Origin: Pseudomonadota bacterium
GTDB taxonomy: Bacteria > Pseudomonadota > Alphaproteobacteria > Rhizobiales > Rhizobiaceae
Length of the DNA stretch: 64,000 nt
Direction: 5' to 3'
Assembly: GCA_023451735.1 (NCBI GenBank)
Contig: JAEXYH010000079.1
Location: forward strand, 1 to 64,000
In this document: positions 1 through 7,844 of the stretch, in pieces
Position numbering within the stretch: the stretch's first letter is position 1
How the letters are laid out: every line of letters starts with the position of its first letter
Notes under the pieces: generated by a model
Databases searched by the model: none
Told to the model about the DNA's origin: nothing
What the model saw: only the letters and a program-made list of their open reading frames with translations
Position numbers and translations under genes: made by a program

Positions 1-129
1 AAGAAGAAGGGCGCCAAGCTCGATAAGGCGGTGATCTATCCGACCGTGGATGACGGGGTAAAAGGCGTTGCCTTCGTGGAAGCCTGCGTCGCGTCCTCGA
101 AGAAGAACGGGGCTTGGGTCAAGCTCTAA
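1..129 (+). CDS. Gfo/Idh/MocA family oxidoreductase, C-terminal fragment
   Basis: The window opens inside a reading frame that runs to TAA at 127-129, leaving 42 residues. The tail, with YPTVDDGVKGVAFVEA followed by SSKKNGAWVKL, is the usual C-terminus of Gfo/Idh/MocA NAD(P)-dependent sugar dehydrogenases, where the last helix carries 'GxxFVEAxVxSS'. The Rossmann domain and catalytic region lie outside the window, so substrate and start are unknown. The family call is recognition of a short conserved tail and is only moderately certain. Confidence 0.7.
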   Translation, partial: KKKGAKLDKAVIYPTVDDGVKGVAFVEACVASSKKNGAWVKL

Positions 130-143
130 GGACAGCGTGACAA

Positions 144-173
144 GGATGGCAGGCCAGTCCGGTTCTGCCATCC
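144..173 (+). terminator. Hairpin after the oxidoreductase
   Basis: GGATGGCAG at 144-152 pairs perfectly with CTGCCATCC at 165-173 around a 12-base loop, 15 bases after the stop codon. Only a broken T-rich stretch follows (GCCTTGCTTT), so it may be a weak intrinsic terminator or a 3' stabilising hairpin. Confidence 0.45.
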
Positions 174-300
174 GCCTTGCTTTGGTCTGTTTCCATCGCT
201 AGAGACAGGCCCGTCAGCAACACCAACAGGATGTGTGCAGCAATGGATTTCATCTCGATCGCAACGCCGCTTTGCCTTGCAATCCAGGGAAATCATATTC

Positions 301-1896
301 ATGCCTGCTTCCATTACCCTTTCCAATCTCTCGTGGTCCACGCCTGACGGGCGTGCGCTTTTCTCCCGTATCGATCTGAGTTTCTCAGCCGAACGCGCCG
401 GGCTTGTCGGCCGCAATGGCGTCGGCAAGACGACGATCCTCAATCTCATTGCCGCACATCTCTCGCCCCAGGCGGGATCAGTTTCCGTCCATGGTCGGAT
501 CGGCATGATGCGCCAGAGCGTGCAGGTCGACAATCACCAGACGATCGCAGATCTCTTCGGCGTTACGACCGGTCTTGTGCTGCTGAAGAAAGCGGTCGCC
601 GGCGACGCAACCGTCGAGGAGATCGGCATGGTCGATTGGCTCGTCGAGGAGCGGATTGCCGGGGCGCTTTCCGGCATGGGCCTTGATGCCGGGCCGGAGA
701 CGCGCCTTTCTTCCCTCTCAGGCGGGCAGCGCACGCGGGCAGGACTTGCCGCGCTGGTTTTCCGCGAGCCGGATTTTCTGCTGCTGGACGAGCCGACCAA
801 CAATCTGGACAGGGACGGGCGCGCTGCGGTTATCGATCTGTTGTCACGCTGGAAGGCGGGGGCGATCGTGGTCAGTCATGACCGTGAACTTCTCGACTGC
901 ATGGATGCGATCGTTGAGCTGACGACGATCGGGGCCAGACGTTATGGTGGAAACTGGAGCCGTTTTCAGGAACGCAAGGCGCTGGAGCTGGCCGCTGCCG
1001 AACATGATCTGACGGATGCACAAAAGACGTTCGATGAGATTGCCCGCACGGCACAGGTTCAGGCGGAGCGCAAGGCGCGCAAGGATGGGGCCGGCAAGCG
1101 GAAGGCCGATCGCGGTGACATGCCCCGTATCGTGGCGGGTGGGCTGAAGATGCAAAGCGAGATGACGAGTGGCGAAAATACGCGGCTGGCGGGGCGCCGC
1201 AAGCTGCAGGCCTCCGAAGCGATTGCCAAGGCGAGGCAGCGGATCGAAATCCTGCAGCCGTTTTCAGCACATCTTCCTTCGACCGGCCTGCCGTCTTCCA
1301 AGGTCGTATTACGGCTTGATCATGTGAGCGTCGGTTATGGCGGCGGTCCGCCCGTTCTTAAGGACGTTTCCTTCGATCTGGTCGGGCCTGAGCGAGTTGC
1401 TGTCGCCGGCTCCAACGGCTCGGGCAAGACGACGCTCATCCGGGCAATCGCGGGCGCGATCGCGCCATCGGAGGGCACGGTCTCCGTCTTCACGGATCAT
1501 GCGCTGCTCGACCAGACCGTCAGCCTGCTCGATGCGGGAACGACTATTCGGGACAATTTTCGTCGTCTCAATCCGGATGCCGACGAGAATACATGCAGGG
1601 CAGCTTTGGCCCGCTTCATGTTCCGGGCGGATGCCGCCTTGCAACCTGTTTCAACGCTCAGCGGCGGACAGCTGCTGAGGGCAGGGCTCGCCTGCGTGCT
1701 CGGCGGTACACATCCTCCGCCATTGCTCATCCTGGATGAACCGACAAACCATCTGGATCTCGATTCGATCGCTACGGTGGAACGTGGGCTGGCAGCTTAC
1801 GACGGAGCGCTGCTCGTCATCAGTCATGACGAGGTGTTTCTCGACCAGATCGGCATCACGCGCAGGTTGGAGTTGCCTGCGCAAGCCGAAGGCTAA
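301..1896 (+). CDS. ABC-F family ATPase (duplicated ATP-binding cassette)
   Basis: A 531-residue soluble protein with two ABC nucleotide-binding domains and no membrane segments. The first has Walker A GRNGVGKTT (about residue 35), signature LSGGQ and Walker B LLLDEPTNNLD; the second has GSNGSGKTT (about 380), LSGGQ and LILDEPTNHLD. A basic linker rich in K, R and E joins them. This is the ABC-F architecture, whose members act on the ribosome as translation factors or antibiotic-protection proteins; which applies here cannot be told. An in-frame GTG at 235 would add 22 residues, but MPASITLSNLSW at ATG 301 begins the normal cassette fold. It stands alone, convergent with doxX. Confidence 0.9.
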   Translation: MPASITLSNLSWSTPDGRALFSRIDLSFSAERAGLVGRNGVGKTTILNLIAAHLSPQAGSVSVHGRIGMMRQSVQVDNHQTIADLFGVTTGLVLLKKAVAGDATVEEIGMVDWLVEERIAGALSGMGLDAGPETRLSSLSGGQRTRAGLAALVFREPDFLLLDEPTNNLDRDGRAAVIDLLSRWKAGAIVVSHDRELLDCMDAIVELTTIGARRYGGNWSRFQERKALELAAAEHDLTDAQKTFDEIARTAQVQAERKARKDGAGKRKADRGDMPRIVAGGLKMQSEMTSGENTRLAGRRKLQASEAIAKARQRIEILQPFSAHLPSTGLPSSKVVLRLDHVSVGYGGGPPVLKDVSFDLVGPERVAVAGSNGSGKTTLIRAIAGAIAPSEGTVSVFTDHALLDQTVSLLDAGTTIRDNFRRLNPDADENTCRAALARFMFRADAALQPVSTLSGGQLLRAGLACVLGGTHPPPLLILDEPTNHLDLDSIATVERGLAAYDGALLVISHDEVFLDQIGITRRLELPAQAEG

Positions 1897-1918
1897 GGCA
1901 GCGGGTGCTGCCTTAGCC
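1891..1918. terminator. Perfect 12-bp hairpin over the ABC-F stop codon
   Basis: GGCTAAGGCAGC at 1891-1902 pairs perfectly with 1907-1918 around a GGGT loop. The left arm contains the TAA stop of the ABC-F gene, and the hairpin lies between convergent genes, so it could end transcription from both sides. There is no T-run after it on the plus strand. Confidence 0.5.
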
Positions 1919-1930
1919 TGCTCGAAGTTC

Positions 1931-2320
1931 TTATTTGCTCTTCATCTTTGCATCGACGCTGACCGGGCCGGGGCCTGCTGCGAAGATGTAGAGGAAGATG
2001 AAGCAAAACAGGATGGAGGCTACGCCGCCGTTCTGGGCCGGGTAGATGCCGCGCGGAAAATGACCGATGAAATAGGCAAACGCCATCAGGCCGGAGAGAA
2101 CGAAGGCTGCATAGCGGGTCTTGAAGCCGACGAGCACGCAGAAACCGAGAACCAGTTCCAGCATGCCGGCGATCCATGGCAGCGAGCCGACCGGCGGCAC
2201 GCTTTGGGCGGCCGGAAAATGCAGGATCTTCTGGGTGCCGTAGCTAAAGAGGACAAGTGCGGAGACGGCACGAAGCAGGCTGAGGAAATAAGGCTGGGAG
2301 CGTTCGATGTTCTGGAGCAT
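1931..2320 (-). CDS. DoxX family membrane protein
   Basis: A 129-residue protein from ATG 2320 (MLQNIERSQPYFLSLLRA), preceded by a GGAA element six bases upstream; an ATG at 2332 would add four residues. Four hydrophobic segments are visible: ALVLFSYGTQKILHF, the GSLPWIAGMLELVLGFCVLVG stretch, YAAFVLSGLMAFAYFIG and ILFCFIFLYIFAAGPG. The pattern 'LxxGxxK', the central E in MLELVLG and the closing GPGPVSVD are typical of DoxX/DoxD-like four-helix inner-membrane proteins. Their exact role is unclear, and some link to redox stress. It lies downstream of the HD-GYP gene on the same strand. Confidence 0.82.
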   Translation of the reverse strand: MLQNIERSQPYFLSLLRAVSALVLFSYGTQKILHFPAAQSVPPVGSLPWIAGMLELVLGFCVLVGFKTRYAAFVLSGLMAFAYFIGHFPRGIYPAQNGGVASILFCFIFLYIFAAGPGPVSVDAKMKSK

Positions 2321-2418
2321 TGGCGTTTCCATTGGAAAATGAGATGAATGCCTCATCCGTCGCCCGATGTTGCAATGCAACACAACTCGGTTGAACTCGT
2401 CGTGATCTGTCTGAAATG

Positions 2419-3351
2419 TCAGCGGAACATGGAGCCTAGCCGCAGGACAAGCTTGCGGTCGAAGAGATTCGGCTTGTCGTACATCCAGGTCAGCGCTTCG
2501 GCTGTGGACCACGCTTTCTTATACGGGCGCACGGTGGTCAGCGCGTCGAACACATCGCAGACGGTGCAGATGCGCACGGCAGTGCCGATCTGCTCGGCCT
2601 TCAGACCCAGCGGATAACCGCTGCCATCAAGGGCTTCGTGATGCAGGCGGCAGACATCGAGGATGAGATTGGAGACGCCGCCGAGCTTTTTCATATGGCG
2701 GTAGCCTATCTCGGGATGGCTGCGGATCATGCGCTTCTCGGCGGCGTTCAGTTCCCCCGGTTTGTTGAGAATGGCATTGGGGATCAGCAGTTTGCCTAGA
2801 TCGTGAAGGATACCGGCGCGGCCGATCTCATCGACGAGGTCTTCGTCGAACTCCAGCAAGACGGCCATCTGGGCCATCAGGCCTGCTACGGAAACGGAAT
2901 GGAGATAGGTTCCTTTGTCCTTGGTTTTCAGGCGCGTGACCTGCATGAACAGGTCGGGAGCGGCTTCGACTGCCCGGCGCGCCGATGCGGCCGATTGCGT
3001 GATCTGGTCCATATCGACCTTGCCCGACACCATGCTGGCCAAGCCTTGGCGCATGGTGGTTACGGCATCTCCGAGCGCCGTGTCGGTTCCGATTGGCAAT
3101 GACTTATCGAGGGAGGCGAGTTTTGCGTAGCGCGGCGGGGCTCGTTCAAGCAGAGCGGTCGCGTCGATGCGGCTCTTTTGCCTGCTGACGAGAATATCGA
3201 CGGCAGAGGATAGCAGGATCGCTTTGAGATCCTCTTCGCTTTCGAGCATGAACCTTCGTCGGGAGAACTCACTGCTCGGGCATTCGACCGATTCTATAAA
3301 AAGGCCGGTTTGGACAAGATTTTTCGGTAAACGAAGTATCACGCCGCTCAA
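2419..3351 (-). CDS. HD-GYP cyclic-di-GMP phosphodiesterase with N-terminal DUF3391
   Basis: 310 residues. The N-terminal 100 or so residues (LRLPKNLVQTGLFIES onward) match the DUF3391 domain that often precedes HD-GYP. The HD-GYP domain has ILHDLGK (HD dyad), HPEIGYRH, HHEALDGSGYP (the GYP signature) and DVFDALTTVRPYKKA, so the metal-binding and signature residues look complete and hydrolysis of cyclic di-GMP is likely. There is no membrane segment, so it is cytoplasmic. The frame can start at TTG 3351 (GAGGA close by) or at GTG 3342, which has better spacing from the same GAGGA. I give the longer form and regard the start as unsettled. Confidence 0.88.
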   Translation of the reverse strand: MSGVILRLPKNLVQTGLFIESVECPSSEFSRRRFMLESEEDLKAILLSSAVDILVSRQKSRIDATALLERAPPRYAKLASLDKSLPIGTDTALGDAVTTMRQGLASMVSGKVDMDQITQSAASARRAVEAAPDLFMQVTRLKTKDKGTYLHSVSVAGLMAQMAVLLEFDEDLVDEIGRAGILHDLGKLLIPNAILNKPGELNAAEKRMIRSHPEIGYRHMKKLGGVSNLILDVCRLHHEALDGSGYPLGLKAEQIGTAVRICTVCDVFDALTTVRPYKKAWSTAEALTWMYDKPNLFDRKLVLRLGSMFR

Positions 3352-3555
3352 TTCCTCAAACTGTGAGGATATTTGGCGGTATGGGCCATGAAGAAATCAC
3401 CTATTTGGGTGAGGGCGACGCATTATTTTCTCTGGTCGCCTAAAATTTGTGGAGCCATCTTCGCTCAAAATACGGTCGTCACGTTTTTGCCGTCTGCGTT
3501 TTTCTTTTCAGTCGAGCCAAGCTCTGGGGCGACGACGGTGCGCGACCTTTGAACA

Positions 3556-3583
3556 GCTCCGCCATCAGACGCGATGGCGGAGC
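3556..3583 (-). terminator. 11-bp hairpin downstream of the dehydrogenase operon
   Basis: GCTCCGCCATC at 3556-3566 pairs perfectly with GATGGCGGAGC at 3573-3583. It lies ten bases past the stop of the leftward cytochrome gene. The T-run is weak on the minus strand, so termination is likely but not certain. The rest of 3352-3592 shows no gene. Confidence 0.5.
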
Positions 3584-3592
3584 CGAGTTCGT

Positions 3593-4912
3593 TCAGTGTG
3601 TCGCCAGATCGCGAACCGCCTTGACGTCGGCGGCTGATACCGCCGGTGCCTTGTTGGTCCAGCCTTCGCGCAGGAAGGTGGCAAGAGCCGCGATTTCCTC
3701 GTCGGACAGGCGGTTGTCGTAACCCTGCATGCGCATCTTCATCGGGCGGTCTGCCGTGGAAGGCAGTTCTGCACCGTGGAGGATGACGCTGATCAGGCCC
3801 TTGGAGGACTTCGCGGTGACAAGCGAATTGCCGTCGAGTTCCGGGAAGGTTTCGCCTGCACCCTTGCCGGTGACGAAGTGGCAGCCACCGCAATTGTCGA
3901 GATAGAGGCGGGGGCCGAGCGGCATGTCCGCCTTGGCGTCCGTCAGCATCTTTTCCGTTTCGGTGACGATCGGAGTAGCCGGCGCAACCGCGGCCTTTTC
4001 GCCGCCGGTCCCGATCTTCTTGAGGTATGCCGCAATCGCCGTGTTGTCCTCTTTGGTCAGGTACTGAAGCGAGTCGCGCACGACGAGCATCATTTCGCCG
4101 GTTGCCGTGGAGTGAACGTTACGGGCCGTTGCGAGATAGGCTGCGGTCTGCTCGGTGGTCCACTTCTGCGGGCCGCTTTCCGGACCGCGAAGGTCAGGGG
4201 CGGTGTAACCGTCGATCTCGCCGCCGGTCAGGAAGGCCTTCGACGTATCGTCGATACCGTCCTGCGCCATGAACAGGTTGCGCGGGCTGTGGCATGCGGC
4301 GCAATGGCCGGCGCCTTCAACGAGATACTTGCCGCGGTTGAACTGTTCGTCCTGGCCCTGCGTCGGCTTGAAGCCGGGCTCGTAGCTGGCGGCCAGCCAG
4401 TTCCAGGCGCGCAGCCCGAAGCGCAGGTTGAACGGGAAACCCAGCTTGGTCTCTTCGACCTTGTTGGAGACCGGTTCGACCTCATGCATGAAATAGTCGT
4501 AGAGGGCTACAATGTCCTCTTCCGACATCTTGCGGTAGTTCTCATACGGCATGGCCGGATAGAGATGCGTGCCGTTCGGGGTCACGCCATCGTAAAGGGC
4601 CGCGCGAAAATCGTCGAGCGACCAGTTGCCGATGCCGGTTTCCTTATCGGGCGTGATGTTGGTGGTCCAGATCGTGCCCATCGGGCTCTGGATGGCACGT
4701 CCACCGGCGAAGGGCTTGCCGCCCTCGTTGGTGTGGCAGGCGAGACAGTCGCCTGCCCGCATGACGTATTCACCCTGGCCCTTTGCCGGCTTGAAGTCGG
4801 CGGCAAGCTGGGTGGCCGGGCCGGTACGCTGCACCGGCACGAAGATGAAGGCAAGAAGGGCGACAACGCCCAGAACGACGAGGACGCCGAGAACGCGAAT
4901 GAGCTTTTTCAT
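3593..4912 (-). CDS. Triheme cytochrome c subunit of membrane sugar/gluconate dehydrogenase
   Basis: 439 residues from ATG 4912, behind GAGGAGAACGAAG. A single hydrophobic segment at residues 4-27 acts as export signal or membrane anchor. Three CXXCH heme sites are visible: CLACH at 56-60, CAACH at 204-208 and CGGCH at 341-345, each with a later Met-containing segment. This is the architecture of the cytochrome subunit of gluconate 2-dehydrogenase and FAD glucose dehydrogenase, which passes electrons from the flavoprotein to the quinone pool or oxidases. It is the last gene of the three-gene leftward operon, 11 bases after the flavoprotein gene. Confidence 0.9.
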   Translation of the reverse strand: MKKLIRVLGVLVVLGVVALLAFIFVPVQRTGPATQLAADFKPAKGQGEYVMRAGDCLACHTNEGGKPFAGGRAIQSPMGTIWTTNITPDKETGIGNWSLDDFRAALYDGVTPNGTHLYPAMPYENYRKMSEEDIVALYDYFMHEVEPVSNKVEETKLGFPFNLRFGLRAWNWLAASYEPGFKPTQGQDEQFNRGKYLVEGAGHCAACHSPRNLFMAQDGIDDTSKAFLTGGEIDGYTAPDLRGPESGPQKWTTEQTAAYLATARNVHSTATGEMMLVVRDSLQYLTKEDNTAIAAYLKKIGTGGEKAAVAPATPIVTETEKMLTDAKADMPLGPRLYLDNCGGCHFVTGKGAGETFPELDGNSLVTAKSSKGLISVILHGAELPSTADRPMKMRMQGYDNRLSDEEIAALATFLREGWTNKAPAVSAADVKAVRDLATH

Positions 4913-4923
4913 CTTCGTTCTCC

Positions 4924-6690
4924 TCACACCAGCGGACGCGGATTGGGCAGGTAATCCTTGCGGATGTGCTCTGCTGCCCAATAGGCCAGGCCGCCGACCA
5001 TGCCGGTCGGGTTGTACTGGGTGTTCTGCGGGAAGGCGCTGGCGCCCATGACGAACACGTTGTGCTGGTCCCAGGCCTGCAGATAACGATTGATCGCCGA
5101 GGTCTTGCGATCATCACCGGTGACGGCACCGCCCGTGTTGTGGGTGGTCTGGTACGGACGCACGTCGAACATGGCGCCGTCCTTCTTAAAACCGTCCTGC
5201 GCGATGTCAGGGTTCATCGACTTCACCAGCGGTTCCATCTTCGACTTCATGAACTGGATCATCTTGAGGTCGTTCGGCTGCCAGTTGAAGGTCATGCGCA
5301 TCATGGCGCGGCCGCGCGGGTCCTTGTAGGTCGGATCGAGGTCGAGATAGTTGCCGCGATAGGACATCAGCGAACCGTGTGCGCCGATGTTCATCGAATG
5401 GCCGTACCATTCGCCGATCGCCTTTTTCCAGCCTGCACCCCATTGCGGCGTGCCTGCAGGCAGACCCATCGAGCGGATCGGCTGGCCGTTTGTCTGGCCG
5501 GAACGCCAGTAGGCGCCGCCGATAAAGCCTTCCTTGGCGAAGTCGATATTGTCCATACCGAAGTCATCGATGCACATGCCGTTGGCGCCGGTGCCGATGA
5601 ACGGATTGAAGTTCTCGTCCTTGAAGAACAGCGTGTAACCGCCGGTCAGCTGGTAGGAATAGTTACGGCCGACAACCCCTTCATTGGTATTGGGGTCGTA
5701 AGGCTTGCCGATGCCCGACAGCAGCATCAGGTGCACGTTGTGCAGCGAGAATGCCGTCAGGATGACGATGTCGGCTGGCTGGAAGACTTCTTCCTGGGCC
5801 TTTTCGTCATAATAGGTGACGCCGGTCGCGGTCTTGCCATCGGGGGCCAGCTCGACGCGCAACACGTCGGCATGGGTGCGGTATTCGAAATTCTTCTTGC
5901 GCTTCAGCGCATCGATGATCGCCGTCTGCGGAGAGGACTTCGAATAGTTGTAGCAGCCGAAACGCTCGCAGAAACCACAGTGGTTACACGGGCCCATCTG
6001 CATGTTGTATTCGTTGACATAGTCCTTGGAGGCAATGCCGCCCGGGCTCGGGAAGGGGTGATAACCCATGGCCTTTGCCGCGTCGCCGAACTTCTTGCCG
6101 TCCCAGGTCGAGTGCATCGGCGGCATCGGGTAATCGCGCGAACGCGGTGCCTCGAACGGGTTGCCGCCCTCGACGATCTTGCCGTTAAGATTGCCGGCCT
6201 GACCGGAAATCCCCGCCACATGTTCGAACCGGTCGAAATGCGGCTCAAGCTCGGCATAGGACATCGGGTAATCCTGAATGGTCATGTCTTCAGGAATGAT
6301 GTTGCCGAACTTTTCTTCCGTGTAGGAACGCAGGTGGTATTCCGACTGCATCGGGCGCCAGTTCAGGCCGTTCCAGTGCGTGCCGGCGCCGCCGACACCG
6401 ATGCCGGGCAGGAAGGTGCCGAGGCTGCGGTAGGGCAGGGCCGTTTCGTTCTGATCGCGGCGGATGGTCAGCGTGCCGTTGCGCGGCTTCTGCATCATGC
6501 CGAGGCGCACGCCGTATTTCAGCTCGTCGATCATGTTCGGGTACTGGAAATCCGGTACCGTTGCCTGATCGTGGCCGCGTTCCAGCGCGAGAATTTCGAG
6601 GCCTTCATTGGCCAGTTCCATGCCGAGGATGGCGCCGGTCCAGCCGAAACCGACGAGGACGACGTTTTTCTTCTTTTCAGTGCGTGCCAT
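4924..6690 (-). CDS. GMC-type FAD subunit of sugar/gluconate dehydrogenase
   Basis: 588 residues. The N-terminus has a GxGxxG dinucleotide-binding motif (VGFGWTGAILGMELA, about residues 13-27) with the downstream acidic ALERG. The C-terminus has MGASAFPQNTQYNPTGMVGGLAYW, the FAD-binding end of GMC oxidoreductases. It lacks its own signal peptide, and in this complex type it is carried out by the Tat-exported small subunit. Residues 235-246 hold Cys at 235, 238, 241 and 246 (CNHCGFCERFGC), comparable to the cysteine cluster that holds a 3Fe-4S centre in bacterial FAD glucose dehydrogenase. The substrate may be gluconate, glucose or another sugar. The upstream gene ends four bases before. Confidence 0.9.
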   Translation of the reverse strand: MARTEKKKNVVLVGFGWTGAILGMELANEGLEILALERGHDQATVPDFQYPNMIDELKYGVRLGMMQKPRNGTLTIRRDQNETALPYRSLGTFLPGIGVGGAGTHWNGLNWRPMQSEYHLRSYTEEKFGNIIPEDMTIQDYPMSYAELEPHFDRFEHVAGISGQAGNLNGKIVEGGNPFEAPRSRDYPMPPMHSTWDGKKFGDAAKAMGYHPFPSPGGIASKDYVNEYNMQMGPCNHCGFCERFGCYNYSKSSPQTAIIDALKRKKNFEYRTHADVLRVELAPDGKTATGVTYYDEKAQEEVFQPADIVILTAFSLHNVHLMLLSGIGKPYDPNTNEGVVGRNYSYQLTGGYTLFFKDENFNPFIGTGANGMCIDDFGMDNIDFAKEGFIGGAYWRSGQTNGQPIRSMGLPAGTPQWGAGWKKAIGEWYGHSMNIGAHGSLMSYRGNYLDLDPTYKDPRGRAMMRMTFNWQPNDLKMIQFMKSKMEPLVKSMNPDIAQDGFKKDGAMFDVRPYQTTHNTGGAVTGDDRKTSAINRYLQAWDQHNVFVMGASAFPQNTQYNPTGMVGGLAYWAAEHIRKDYLPNPRPLV

Positions 6691-6694
6691 GATC

Positions 6695-7396
6695 TCAGGC
6701 CCTCTCGCCGGAAATGGAAACGGGGCCGAGCGGGTACTTGACGTTGTGCTTCAAGACCCATTCCTTGTAGGAACCGCGGGCGCCCGGGAAGCCGATGTAG
6801 CTCCAGGCCTGCATGCCGTGGTTGCCGCCATACATCGGGTCGGCGAAATAGCCTTCCTTGGTGTTGCCGAGCAGGATGGTGAAGAAGTCGCGCAGTTCCG
6901 GCTTGATCTTCATCTCGTCCTTCTGGAGCGAGGTGAGCGCCTTGTCCTGGGTTTCGGCATCCAGTTCGGCGAAGATCTTGCCGTGGGTCGTCTTGCACCA
7001 GTCATCGAAGACCGGGATTGCCTGCTGGTAAACCTCCAGCGGCGTCAGCGGGGTCTGCCAGCCGCGCAGCGGGCTTGCCGCCGCATCATGCGGACCTTCC
7101 ATGTACCAGTCTGCGGCCTTGCCATAATCGCCGGCCAGCTGCATATCGATGAACACGGGGACGCGGGTCTCGATCGCGCCGGGGCCATCGCCTTCCGACG
7201 GGATCAGTCTTGCCACTGCTGCCATGACAAAGGCCCACTCCGTGGGCTTAAGACAGTCCGGCTTGTATTCGGTCAGGGCGACCGGTTCCGGCTTCTGTTC
7301 AGCCTTGGTAGGGACCGCAATGCTTGCGATGGCCGCGGTCGCCGCGGAGGCTTTCAAGAAGCCTCGGCGGGACGGCAAGCCCGGGATATCTCTCAT
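6695..7396 (-). CDS. Small (hitch-hiker) subunit of sugar/gluconate dehydrogenase, Tat signal
   Basis: 233 residues from ATG 7396 with GGAGTGA upstream. The N-terminus RRGFLKASAATAAIASIAVP is a twin-arginine signal, so the folded complex is sent to the periplasm by Tat. The body (FVMAAVARLIPSEGDGPGAIETRVPVFID, later MYGGNHGMQAWSYIGFPG) matches gluconate 2-dehydrogenase subunit 3, the chaperone-like gamma subunit needed for export and maturation of the FAD subunit. First gene of the operon; its 5' side faces the GH1 gene across 448 bases. Confidence 0.9.
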   Translation of the reverse strand: MRDIPGLPSRRGFLKASAATAAIASIAVPTKAEQKPEPVALTEYKPDCLKPTEWAFVMAAVARLIPSEGDGPGAIETRVPVFIDMQLAGDYGKAADWYMEGPHDAAASPLRGWQTPLTPLEVYQQAIPVFDDWCKTTHGKIFAELDAETQDKALTSLQKDEMKIKPELRDFFTILLGNTKEGYFADPMYGGNHGMQAWSYIGFPGARGSYKEWVLKHNVKYPLGPVSISGERA

Positions 7397-7844
7397 TGTT
7401 CACTCCTTCGTGGCTGAGGGGGACAGCCTTTGAAATCGACGTGAGGCCACCGAATGGGAGCGGGGCGTCACTATGACACCTGCGCTCTATCGCCGCAGTC
7501 TGAGTGGTTCAAGGATCGAAAGGCTAAAATTCGCCAGATTTTCGCCCAAATTGAGAATGATTTTCTATATATGAATAGCTATCGCTAAAATTGTATTTCC
7601 GTATGGTTGTGTTTTGGAAATTAAATCCAGAAAATCGCGCTATTTACCTATCCTTGCGTGTGGTTTTGACGCCTGTTCAAGGCGCCTGGGCCCGTAAATC
7701 GCGCTACTTCAGAGTGTTTTCTGACGCGTCTCCACGCGTCATCGTTGCTCCTGCAAAGCTTTCGCTTATCTGCTATTGAGGTCGGCTATACATGGCCGGG
7801 CTTTCTGTGTCTGGCACGATTATCGTGAAGAGGACCGCTTGCCC
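7397..7844. promoter_or_regulatory. Divergent intergenic region between dehydrogenase operon and beta-glucosidase
   Basis: 448 bases without a convincing gene. It is AT-richer than its flanks and holds several repeated words. AAATCGCGCTA occurs at 7632-7642 and 7696-7706, 64 bases apart. GCTAAAATT occurs at 7523-7531 and 7584-7592. A perfect 8-bp inverted repeat lies at 7722-7741. These suggest operators for the two divergent transcription units, but no promoter elements are strong enough to assign. Confidence 0.5.
7722..7741. promoter_or_regulatory. Perfect inverted repeat upstream of the GH1 gene
   Basis: TGACGCGT at 7722-7729 and ACGCGTCA at 7734-7741 form a perfect palindrome with a CTCC spacer, about 100 bases before the beta-glucosidase start. 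The size and symmetry fit a dimeric repressor operator; the regulator is unknown. Confidence 0.45.

Noticed and set aside
4966..6741. 591-codon plus-strand open frame over the flavoprotein gene
   Set aside because: It is the mirror of the GMC gene in a high-GC genome; composition is His/Arg/Val-rich without any domain and the minus strand protein is clearly real.
7553..7565. Fur-like word GAGAATGATTTTC
   Set aside because: Only a partial match to the Fur consensus, and the adjacent genes have no iron link.
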